A stretch of 64,000 nucleotides of DNA, taken from the NCBI GenBank assembly GCA_945957365.1, contig CAMFKI010000004.1, positions 62,001 through 126,000 of the forward strand. Direction: 5' to 3'. Positions 37,743 to 45,242 of the stretch are shown here, one piece after another (position 1 is the stretch's first letter; each line of letters begins with the position of its first letter). The DNA is from an uncultured Alphaproteobacteria bacterium. GTDB lineage: Bacteria > Pseudomonadota > Alphaproteobacteria > Rhizobiales > Aestuariivirgaceae. The notes below the pieces were generated by a model. The model worked only from the letters and a program-made list of their open reading frames with translations. It was not told the origin of the DNA and did not search any database. The position numbers and the translations under genes were made by a program.

Positions 37743-38252
37743 ATGTCAGCGGGAAATTTGGTGGCCATGCGCCGTGAACACAGCCTGGCGAACCCCGCGG
37801 TGGCGCTGGCGCTCAGCTTCGGACTGGGCCTCGTGCCATGGATGCCGGGCACCTTCGGGGCGGCCGGCGCCTTCATCCTGTATCCCGCCGTGATGCATCT
37901 GCCCTGGGTCCTGCAAGGCGCGCTGGTGACCCTGCTTTTCGTCCTCGGCTGTGTGGCCTGCGGGCGCGCCGCCGAGCGGCTGGGCGGCGAAGACCCCTCC
38001 GCCATCGTCTGGGACGAGACGGTGGGCATGCTCATCGTGTTGGTGCTGACACCGGCGACGGCGCTGTCGTGGCTCACCGGCTTCGTCTTCTTCCGCGTCC
38101 TCGACATCACCAAGCCGTGGCTCATCGGCACGGCGGAGGAGCGGCTGTCGGGCGGCCTCGCCATCATGGCCGACGACGCTCTGGCGGGGCTCGGTGCCGC
38201 TGGCCTCACCTGGCTCGTCGTCGCCCTCTGGTCGCGCCTCGTCACGGGGTGA
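37743..38252 (+). CDS. pgpA: Phosphatidylglycerophosphatase A (PgpA)
   Basis: 169 residues with several hydrophobic helices. PWMPGTFGAAGAF and EDPSAIVWDETVGMLIVL are the two signature regions of PgpA (Pfam PF04608). PgpA removes the phosphate from phosphatidylglycerol phosphate at the inner membrane. The stop overlaps the convergent DUF4833 gene by 11 bases. It may be the housekeeping enzyme, or serve the phospholipid-type genes next to it, since PgpA family proteins can dephosphorylate other lipid phosphates. An alternative start lies at 37767 (MRREHSLANP). Confidence 0.85.
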   Translation: MSAGNLVAMRREHSLANPAVALALSFGLGLVPWMPGTFGAAGAFILYPAVMHLPWVLQGALVTLLFVLGCVACGRAAERLGGEDPSAIVWDETVGMLIVLVLTPATALSWLTGFVFFRVLDITKPWLIGTAEERLSGGLAIMADDALAGLGAAGLTWLVVALWSRLVTG

Positions 38253-38766
38253 AGCTCTCGCTCACCGGCTTGCCGGTGGCGAGCGAATAGCCGAAGAGAT
38301 GAACCTGCCTGACATGCGGCACGCTGCCGCTGTCGTCGACCTCGAGATAGGCATGATCGAGCCGGCTCGGCTCGCCCGCCACCTTCATCTCGAGGCGCGG
38401 TGCACCGCCGGCCATCCGCAGCAGCGCCGGTCGGTCGGGATAGGACACGACGCGCACCATGAAGCTGCCGGGCTGGCCCGCCACCGGATCGGCCTTGACC
38501 CCGAAGGCCAGGCTGCGCTCGATGCCGGAAAGTTCCTTGCGCTCGCCCTCGTCGTTGTAGCGCCGCCAGTAGACATCGACCGGACTCTTGGCATCGAGTC
38601 CGCCCGCCGGGCGGAGGCGGGCGGCGAAGACGATGGTGTTGGAATTGAGCGAACGCTGCACGTAGAAGATCTGGTTCGGCTCGTGCGGCACCGGAAAATC
38701 CTCGCCGAAGCCGGCGAGCAGCAGCGCCGCGGCAAGCAGCGCCAGGCGTGCCGCCGCCTGCCGCAT
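38242..38766 (-). CDS. DUF4833 family secreted protein
   Basis: 174 residues. An N-terminal hydrophobic signal (RLALLAAALLLAGFGEDF) leads to a beta-rich domain with HEPNQIFYVQRSLNSNTIVF, PVDVYWRRYNDEGERKELSGIERSLAFGV (in parts) and HVRQVHLFGYSLATGKP. This is the DUF4833 layout. The lipobox-like LAGFG lacks a cysteine, so it appears to be a soluble secreted or membrane-tethered protein rather than a lipoprotein. Its start overlaps the stop of the CDP-alcohol phosphatidyltransferase by one base; the tight coupling suggests a shared envelope role. Confidence 0.75.
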   Translation of the reverse strand: MRQAAARLALLAAALLLAGFGEDFPVPHEPNQIFYVQRSLNSNTIVFAARLRPAGGLDAKSPVDVYWRRYNDEGERKELSGIERSLAFGVKADPVAGQPGSFMVRVVSYPDRPALLRMAGGAPRLEMKVAGEPSRLDHAYLEVDDSGSVPHVRQVHLFGYSLATGKPVSESFTP

Positions 38767-39365
38767 CAGCGGCGCTCCTGCAGCAGCTTCCTGGCGCGCA
38801 GGAAGCGCTGCGCCGCCGTTGCATGGGTGAGCAGCGCGAGCAGCCACAGCGCGCCGTCGATCACCCCCGCCCCGCCGCCCATGAGGCTCTGGCAGATCAG
38901 GGCGAGGCAGATGAAGAGGATGCGCTCCTGGCGCTCGAACAGATCGGGCCAGGCGGCATTGTCGACCGGCATCTCCATCGCCGCGCGGGCCTTCATGTAG
39001 CTGGTCAGGAACGCCCCCGACAGGGCGAACAGGCCCGCCGCCCAGGCGTCGTTGACATAGGCCAGCGCCGCGATGGCGATGAGCTCCTGGTAGCGGTCGA
39101 CGACGGCATCGAGATAGCCGCCGAAGGCCGATGTCTCGTTGCGCAGCCGCGCCACCGCGCCGTCGAGCGAATCCGCCGAGAAGGCGATGGCCAGCGTCAG
39201 CGCATACCAGGCCGGCGCGCGGTGCCAGACATAGGCGAGGCTGACGGCGGCGATGAGCCCCAGCCCCATCAGCGTCACCTGGTTGGCGGTGCAGTGCCGC
39301 GCCAGGGGCCGCGCCGGCATCTCCCACAGCGGGTCGATGTAGGTCTTGAACAGTCCGTCAATCAT
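38766..39365 (-). CDS. CDP-alcohol phosphatidyltransferase (inositol-phosphate-synthase-like)
   Basis: 199 residues, five to six transmembrane helices. The full catalytic motif D-x2-D-G-x2-A-R-x8-G-x3-D-x3-D is intact: Asp65, Asp68, Gly69, Ala72, Arg73, Gly82, Asp86 and Asp90. These enzymes swap CMP on a CDP-lipid for an alcohol. The wording around the motif (DSLDGAVARL...FGGYLDAVVDRYQE) is closer to inositol-phosphate phosphatidyltransferases of actinobacteria and archaea than to PgsA or PssA, by eye. It overlaps the FGGY kinase by eight bases. A donor-substrate cytidylyltransferase-like gene and inositol-3-phosphate synthase lie ~10 kb away. Confidence 0.78.
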   Translation of the reverse strand: MIDGLFKTYIDPLWEMPARPLARHCTANQVTLMGLGLIAAVSLAYVWHRAPAWYALTLAIAFSADSLDGAVARLRNETSAFGGYLDAVVDRYQELIAIAALAYVNDAWAAGLFALSGAFLTSYMKARAAMEMPVDNAAWPDLFERQERILFICLALICQSLMGGGAGVIDGALWLLALLTHATAAQRFLRARKLLQERR

Positions 39366-40893
39366 CGGATGATGCCTCGAATGCGGCGCGGAACCATGGC
39401 GCGTTGCGCTTGTAGGCCTGGCGGAACAGCTTGAAGCGCGCATCGAAATAGCTGCGGCGTGCGGCCTCCGGCCGGTACAGGGTTTCCGACGAGCGGTCGA
39501 AGCTGCGCGCTGCCTCCCACACGTCGCTGCGCCAGCCGAGCCCGGCGGCGGCGATGGCGCCGGCCCCGCGCACCCCGGCGTTGCGCGGGTCGCGCGCCAC
39601 CGCGATGTCGGCGCCGAGGCAATCGGCCAGCGCCTGGCACAGTTCGGCATTGAGCGCGCCGCCGCCCACGGCGCGCAGCAGATGCGCATGCCGCGTACCC
39701 TTCTGCCGGGCGACCGACTGCCAGGCCCAGCGCGTGTTGAGCGCCACGCCCTCGATCACGGCGCGGCGCAGGCTGGCGCGGCCATGTTGCAGCGACAGGC
39801 CAAGGAAGGCGCCGCGCAGGCGGTTGTCGTCGACCGGCACGCGCTCGCCGGCCAGCCACGGCAGGAACAGCGGCGGGGTGACGCCGGGCTCCGGCGCGTC
39901 GGGCCCCTTGCCGATCAGGCCGTCGAGCCAGTCGAGGCAGGAGCCCGCACTTTCCTGGGTGGCGATCAGCAGCGGCCGGTTGGCAAACGGGCTGAGGATC
40001 GTCGCATAGCCCTCGCTCGCGCTCAGCCGGCGGCCCGGATAGAAGCCGCTGATCCATGAACTCGTGCCGAGCGAGATGTGCAGCTCGCCATCCTCCACCG
40101 CGCCGCTGCCGATGGCAGCAGCGCAGACGTCGCCCGCACCCGCGAAGACCGGCAGGCTTTCGGCAAGGCCCAGCTCCGCGGCTGCAGCCGCCGTGAGGCC
40201 GCCGGCCGGCACGGTGCCCTCGACGATGTCGGGCAAGAGGTCGCGTTTCAGCCCGAAGCGCGACACCAGCGTATCGGACCAGCCCTCGCGGCCCTGGCGC
40301 GTATCCATCATCCAGGTGACGTTGGCGAGATCGGCAGTGGTCGCCACGCGCCCGGTGGCGCGCAGCAGGAGCCAGTCCTTGACGTCGAGCAGCTTCCACG
40401 CCCGCTCATAGACCTGCGGCTCGTGGCGCTTCAGCCACAGCATCTTGGCCGGCGGGTCCATGCCATTGAGCGACGGCGCGCCATTGGTCAGGCGGATCGA
40501 GCTCATGAGCTTGAACAGGCCATAGCCGAACAGCCGGGGAAACCCGCCCATCACCTCGCGCGCGATCGGCGCCGCCCGCTTGTCGAGCCAGATCATGCAG
40601 GGGCGCAAGGGACGTCCCTCGCGGTCCACCGCCACCACGCCGCACATCTGCGAGGCGAATACCATGCCGGCGGCGCGGGCGCGGAGATCGGGGCAGGTTT
40701 CGGCGAGCCGCGCCAGCGCGACGCGCAGCGCCGCCCACCAGTCCAGCGGGTCCTGCTCGGCGCAGCCGGGACCCGGATAGGAGACGGGATAGGGGTGGTC
40801 GGCGGCATGCAGCACGTCGAGATCGGCACCGATCACGCCAACCTTCAGGCTGCTCGTGCCCACGTCCACCGCAATGATGAGATCTTGAGTCAC
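39358..40893 (-). CDS. FGGY-family carbohydrate kinase
   Basis: 511 residues. The two ribonuclease-H-like halves are visible: VDVGTSSLKVGVIG near the N-terminus, WLDKRAAP, the FGGY-N region FASQMCGVVAVD, and a C-terminal half with GAGDVCAAAIGSGAVEDG, GGGALNAELCQALADCLGADIAV and the glycine-rich VRGAGAIAAAGLG. It resembles xylulokinase or ribulokinase but its substrate is not predicted. Pairing by overlap with a CDP-alcohol phosphatidyltransferase is unusual and suggests that it phosphorylates the alcohol headgroup, which is inference. It heads a kinase-phosphatidyltransferase-DUF4833 minus-strand operon. Confidence 0.85.
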   Translation of the reverse strand: MTQDLIIAVDVGTSSLKVGVIGADLDVLHAADHPYPVSYPGPGCAEQDPLDWWAALRVALARLAETCPDLRARAAGMVFASQMCGVVAVDREGRPLRPCMIWLDKRAAPIAREVMGGFPRLFGYGLFKLMSSIRLTNGAPSLNGMDPPAKMLWLKRHEPQVYERAWKLLDVKDWLLLRATGRVATTADLANVTWMMDTRQGREGWSDTLVSRFGLKRDLLPDIVEGTVPAGGLTAAAAAELGLAESLPVFAGAGDVCAAAIGSGAVEDGELHISLGTSSWISGFYPGRRLSASEGYATILSPFANRPLLIATQESAGSCLDWLDGLIGKGPDAPEPGVTPPLFLPWLAGERVPVDDNRLRGAFLGLSLQHGRASLRRAVIEGVALNTRWAWQSVARQKGTRHAHLLRAVGGGALNAELCQALADCLGADIAVARDPRNAGVRGAGAIAAAGLGWRSDVWEAARSFDRSSETLYRPEAARRSYFDARFKLFRQAYKRNAPWFRAAFEASSDD

Positions 40894-41194
40894 GAGGCGC
40901 CGGAAACGAAGTGAAGTTTGCCAGCCGTTATCGGGTTTATCATCGAAAGGTCAATGCAATTGTGAATGCCGCACGCCCGCACGGATGTGCGGCTTTGCTG
41001 CCTCTGCATGGGGTCTACCCGATGCTCGGATGGAAAGCAGCGGCTAAGCCGCCCCTGCAATCAATTGCAACAATTTACGCAGGACTTGCGAGAAGCGGTG
41101 CGCGTCTGCGCCGGTTGTGCTGGGTCCGATCCCCGGCTATGGCCGATGCAGCGCCGGTCAGAGCCAGACGGGCCGCAGAACCAGGATCGCCGTC
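40894..41194. other. 301-base divergent intergenic region
   Basis: The gap separates the FGGY kinase (leftward) from the Stealth gene (rightward). It is relatively AT-rich near 40910-40980 and 41060-41090 and holds the candidate kinase promoter given separately. Short palindromes occur (GCGGCTAAGCCGC near 41040, CAATTG at 41060-41070). I see no coding potential with a start and no RNA gene in it. Confidence 0.5.
40927..40954 (-). promoter_or_regulatory. Candidate promoter of the FGGY kinase operon
   Basis: On the minus strand TTGACC (40954-40949) is followed by 16 bases and GATAAC (40932-40927). The -35 is near consensus and the -10 matches four of six bases of TATAAT. Its -10 edge lies about 33 bases before the kinase start codon. 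Prediction by eye. Confidence 0.4.
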
Positions 41195-42181
41195 GTGACC
41201 ACACCGACCCTTCACCAGACGTCCCGTACCCCCGCCATCGACGTGGTCTACATGTGGGTCGATGGCGCGTTTCCCGGCTATGGCGACGTCCTGTCGCGAT
41301 ATGCCGAGACGTCGTTCGACCGCGATCCCGCCCGCACCCGCGACAATCTCGACCTGCTGAAATACAGCCTGCGCTCGCTGGAGCGCCATGCGCCGTGGAT
41401 CCGCAAGGTCTTCATCCTGACCTGCAGGCCGCAGGTGCCGTCGTGGCTCGACCTCGGCAGCGGCAAGGTGGAGGTCATCCACCACGACCAGGTGATCGAT
41501 CCGGCTCACCTGCCGACCTTCAATTCGCTCGCCATCGTCAGCCACGTACATAAGATCCCGGGCCTGTCTCCCGATTTCATCTACCTCGACGACGACATCC
41601 TGTTCCTGCGCCCGGTCACCCCCGGCGATTTCACCTCGCCGCAAGGACGCCAGTACATCTTTCCCGACCGCCACTGGGCGCCGCGCTATGACAGCGCCGC
41701 GGCGAAGCGGGGTGAGAAGCCGTGGAACCTCGCTCTCTCGGCCTCGAATGAACTGCTGGACCAGCTGTCGGGCGTTGCGCGGCGGCGCCAGGTCAATCAC
41801 GTGCCGCTGATGATCAACCGCGACCTCTGGCAGGAGATGCTCGAGCGCTTCCCCGACGCGGTCGAACGGACGCGGCGCTCACGCTTCCGGGCGGACGGAA
41901 ACATCGCGGTGGAATTCATGTACCCCTATTTCCTGCTGGCCTTGGGCAAGGCCGAATTCGCCGACGCGCCGCGTGCGCGGGCGAGCTCGGGCTATTTGCC
42001 GCTTGAGGATTTCTGGCCGTGGACGGCGTGGAAGCTCCGCGAACTGAAACGGCGCAATCCGCTGTGGGCGACGCTGAACGACAATTTCGGGCCGGTGCCG
42101 AACCCGCGCGCCGAGCGCCTGGTGAAGGCTGCACTGCACAACTGGCTGCCGCAGGCATCACCTTACGAACGGCCGGTGTGA
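41195..42181 (+). CDS. Stealth family sugar-phosphate transferase
   Basis: 328 residues from the GTG at 41195 (start uncertain; frame stays open upstream). The Stealth conserved regions are in order: CR1 AIDVVYMWVDGAFPGY, CR2 RDNLDLLKYSLRSLERHAPWIRKVFILT (in parts), a following segment with LSPDFIYLDDDILFLRP and CR3 VNHVPLMINRDLWQEMLERFP. These enzymes move hexose-1-phosphate from a nucleotide sugar onto a glycan, giving phosphodiester-linked capsules or, in humans, the mannose-6-phosphate tag. Here it suggests a phosphodiester in the envelope polymer. It is on the opposite strand from the next two genes. Confidence 0.88.
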   Translation: MTTPTLHQTSRTPAIDVVYMWVDGAFPGYGDVLSRYAETSFDRDPARTRDNLDLLKYSLRSLERHAPWIRKVFILTCRPQVPSWLDLGSGKVEVIHHDQVIDPAHLPTFNSLAIVSHVHKIPGLSPDFIYLDDDILFLRPVTPGDFTSPQGRQYIFPDRHWAPRYDSAAAKRGEKPWNLALSASNELLDQLSGVARRRQVNHVPLMINRDLWQEMLERFPDAVERTRRSRFRADGNIAVEFMYPYFLLALGKAEFADAPRARASSGYLPLEDFWPWTAWKLRELKRRNPLWATLNDNFGPVPNPRAERLVKAALHNWLPQASPYERPV

Positions 42182-42209
42182 TCCGTTCCGTCCGTTGAGG
42201 AGCGCCGCA

Positions 42210-43355
42210 TCACGTCTTGCCCGCGTGGCGATCCAGTGCCCCAGCATAGAAGGCTTCGAAGTCGCCGATCCGCGCGGTGACGTCGAATTGCCGCGCGTGG
42301 CCCCGGCCCCAGGCCGACAGCGCCTCGCGTTCGGCGGCATGCCCGATCAGGTCCGCCATGCGCCGGGCCAGCGCCGCGGCATCGCCAGCCGGAACCAGCA
42401 GGCCCTTGCCCAGCCCGGTCAGCACGGTGCGGTAGCCGGCATTGTCGGCGCCGATGATCGGCGTGCCGCTGGCAAGGGCCTCGGCCAGCACGATGCCGAA
42501 GCTTTCGCCGTAGAGCGCCGGAGACACGGCCAGCGTCGCTTCGCCGAGCAGGCGGAGCTGGTGTTCCGGCGACGGCGCTGGCAGCATCTCGATCCATTCC
42601 GCACCGAGCCTCGCCTGCGCCGCGCGCACCGCGCCCTCGAGGTCGCCGGCGCCGGCGATCACGAAGCGCGGCGGCGGCGCAGCGGCGGGAAGCGCGACCT
42701 TGCCGGAGGCCAGAAGCGCTATGGCATCGAGCAGCACGCCGACACCCTTGCGTGGCTCCAGCCGCCCAATGAACAGAATCGTGGGCCGCGCCGTCGCCAC
42801 CTTCTCGATGGCGAGAAAGGGTGCCAGATCGGTCACCGGCGGCAGCACCACGGGGGTGACGCCGGAGGCGCCTGGGCGCAGATGCGCCAGCGGTGCCGCT
42901 GACACGGCGATCGCCCCGTCGAGCCGCGCCAGAATCTGGCGGCTCATGACCTTGAAGAGGTTGCGTAGCACCGCGCCCGTCAGGCCAGGCGGCGGGGTGT
43001 CGTGGAAGGTCGCGACCCGCGTCGACTGCACCCGTCGGAACAGTTGCCACGGCATCAGCGGATCCCACGGCGTGTGGAAGTGCACGACGTCGGGCCGCCA
43101 TGCCTGCAGGGCCGCGGCCGTGCGCGCCAGTTCCTCCTTGCCTGCCCATGTCACTTCGAAGCGGGTGCCGGCGAAGGCCACGCTCCGCATCGCGCCCAGC
43201 CGCCACAGCCCGGCGTCGGCTGGCTGCGGTGCGCCCGGCGCGATGATCAGCGTCTCATGGCCGCGGGCCGCAAGCGCCGAGGCCAGCGCATGCATGTTCC
43301 GCTGCACCCCGCCGTGGCGGTCGGGATTATAGGGGCAGACCTGGACGATCCTCAT
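42210..43355 (-). CDS. GT4-family glycosyltransferase
   Basis: 381 residues. The GT-B start is MRIVQVCPYNPDRHGGVQRNMHALASALAARGHE (in parts), then HFHTPWDPLMP and ILFIGRLEPRKGVGVLLDAI, and the C-terminal E-x7-E region is ESFGIVLAEALASGTPIIG, all canonical for retaining family 4 enzymes. The donor is likely an NDP-sugar; the sugar is unknown. The start was set at MRIVQVCPYN. It lies 62 bases downstream of an ABC exporter gene on the same strand, implying a common transcription unit. Confidence 0.9.
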   Translation of the reverse strand: MRIVQVCPYNPDRHGGVQRNMHALASALAARGHETLIIAPGAPQPADAGLWRLGAMRSVAFAGTRFEVTWAGKEELARTAAALQAWRPDVVHFHTPWDPLMPWQLFRRVQSTRVATFHDTPPPGLTGAVLRNLFKVMSRQILARLDGAIAVSAAPLAHLRPGASGVTPVVLPPVTDLAPFLAIEKVATARPTILFIGRLEPRKGVGVLLDAIALLASGKVALPAAAPPPRFVIAGAGDLEGAVRAAQARLGAEWIEMLPAPSPEHQLRLLGEATLAVSPALYGESFGIVLAEALASGTPIIGADNAGYRTVLTGLGKGLLVPAGDAAALARRMADLIGHAAEREALSAWGRGHARQFDVTARIGDFEAFYAGALDRHAGKT

Positions 43356-43417
43356 GTCATAACCGGAACGGTACAGATGGCGCGGCACAGCGGCCGCGCA
43401 GCGGCTGCAGCGCTGGG

Positions 43418-45094
43418 CTAGGACGCCGCATGGACGAGCGGTGCCTGCACCTGTTCCGTCATGCGGCCGTTCTCGAAGCTGATGACACGGTCGCAGCAGT
43501 CGAGCCAGGCGAGGTCGTGCGTCGAGACCACCACCGTCTTGCCCTGCTGGCGCAGCCACGGCAGCAGCGTGCGGAAGAAGTAGTCGCGCTTTTCCGGGTC
43601 CTGGTCGGCGACGAATTCATCGAGCACCAGCACATTGCGGTCCTCGAGCAGGGCGACGGCCAGTGCCAGGCGCCGCCGCTGGCCGGCGGACAGATCGAGC
43701 CGGCTGATGCCCTCGGCCCGGATCGAGGTGATGCCGGAGAGATGCACCTTGTCGATCATCTCGTCGGCCTCGTCCGGGGTCACGCCCTCCAGGCCATAGA
43801 GTTGCCGGAACACGTGGAACTGCGTGAAGATCGCCGAGAACTGGGCGCGGTAGGCATCCATGTCCTCGGGTCCGACCCGCCTGCCGTCGAGTTCGATCGT
43901 GCCGGCGGTGGGTTCGAGGAGGCCGGTCAGCACGTTCATGAAGGTCGTCTTGCCCGAGCCGTTGCTGCCCACGAGGAAGATCACTTCGCCGCGGCGGAGT
44001 TCGAAGTCCAGCGGCCCCAGCGCGAAGCTGCTGGTTTCGCGCGACTGGTAGCGGGTCTCGACATCGCGCAGCGTGATCTTGCGAAAGGGCGGCGCGCGGT
44101 CGGCCATGGTCAGGGTCGATGCATTCCCGGAGATGCGCTGGATCTCCGCCAGCTCGCGCGCCAGGTCGTCGATGCGGAGAAAGGACACCAGCGTGCCGAT
44201 CACCGACGGATAGCTCGTCACCAGCTGCTCGAATGGCGTGAGCGAGAACAGCACCAGCGTCAGCAGCTGGAAGGTGACGACCGATTCCGTCTTCACCAGG
44301 TAGGGCACCAGGAACACGATGCCGGCCAGCAGCAGGAACTTCAGTCCGTGCACGGCCGATTCACCGGTCTCGTAGATGCGGTTCACCTTGATCAGCAGCT
44401 GGCGCAGCCGTTCGAGGACATTTCCGAGGTCGCGGCTGAAGCTCTGGCGCCGCCCGCCATGCAGCCGCAATTCGCGGAAACCCTTCAGCATTTCCGACAC
44501 GCGCTCGAAATAGGCGACTTCGAGGGCGCGCGCGTCGTCGTTGAGGCGCGCCATGGTCTTCTGCTGCAGGTGATAAGCGAGCGAGCCGCCGACCATGACC
44601 AGGAGCGCGAAGAAGCCCGCCAGCGCCGAATAGTAGAACACCTGCGGAATGGCGATGGTCAGGAAGATGATGGCCGGCATCATGTTGAGGAAGGTGGTGG
44701 TGAAGCCGGCAACCGCGCTCACGTCGCTGGTGAGGATGTGATAGATCGCGCCGTGCTCGCGCTTGTCGAGGAAGCTGGGTTGCGCCTTCAGTAGCCCGCC
44801 GATGAGCTGCAGCCGCACATTGTTGATGACGTGGGTCGTCACCACCGTGGTGATCACCTGGTAGAAGAAGGTCGACAGGATGACGGTGACGAAGGTCAGC
44901 GCAAACATCGGCAACCAGTGTGAAATCGTCTCCGACACCGGCGACGCCGCGGCCTTGTTGACCACCATCATCACCCAGTCGCGCGACAGGCCGGCGACCA
45001 GCGCCAGCGCCATGACCAGATACTTGAGGCGCTGCGGGGCATGCGACCACAGGAACCGCAGCATGGGAATCAGTTGCTTGAAACTCGTGTTCAC
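43418..45094 (-). CDS. Half-size ABC exporter, PvdE/SyrD (cyclic peptide export) family
   Basis: 558 residues. An N-terminal six-helix membrane domain (~1-310) is followed by an NBD. Walker A is FLVGSNGSGKTTF; the signature is the variant LDLSAGQRRRLALAVALLEDR, and Walker B runs straight into LVLDEFVADQDPEKR. The LSxGQRRRLAL and DQDPE wording is that of the cyclic-peptide/siderophore exporters (TIGR01194 family) rather than of MsbA-type flippases. No peptide synthetase or precursor peptide is nearby, so here it may export a lipid-linked or oligosaccharide product. Transcribed before the GT4 gene. Confidence 0.88.
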   Translation of the reverse strand: MNTSFKQLIPMLRFLWSHAPQRLKYLVMALALVAGLSRDWVMMVVNKAAASPVSETISHWLPMFALTFVTVILSTFFYQVITTVVTTHVINNVRLQLIGGLLKAQPSFLDKREHGAIYHILTSDVSAVAGFTTTFLNMMPAIIFLTIAIPQVFYYSALAGFFALLVMVGGSLAYHLQQKTMARLNDDARALEVAYFERVSEMLKGFRELRLHGGRRQSFSRDLGNVLERLRQLLIKVNRIYETGESAVHGLKFLLLAGIVFLVPYLVKTESVVTFQLLTLVLFSLTPFEQLVTSYPSVIGTLVSFLRIDDLARELAEIQRISGNASTLTMADRAPPFRKITLRDVETRYQSRETSSFALGPLDFELRRGEVIFLVGSNGSGKTTFMNVLTGLLEPTAGTIELDGRRVGPEDMDAYRAQFSAIFTQFHVFRQLYGLEGVTPDEADEMIDKVHLSGITSIRAEGISRLDLSAGQRRRLALAVALLEDRNVLVLDEFVADQDPEKRDYFFRTLLPWLRQQGKTVVVSTHDLAWLDCCDRVISFENGRMTEQVQAPLVHAAS

Positions 45095-45242
45095 GATGTC
45101 GACGCCAGACTCTTCATTCTCATGCAGCCCTTACAGCAGCCAGAACTTGCCGAAAAGCGCGGCACTTGATAGACACAGCCGCGAACGCCCACAATAGGCA
45201 GTTTTTTTGCGTGATCTGCCCGCCCGCCCGAAGGGGCCCTGC

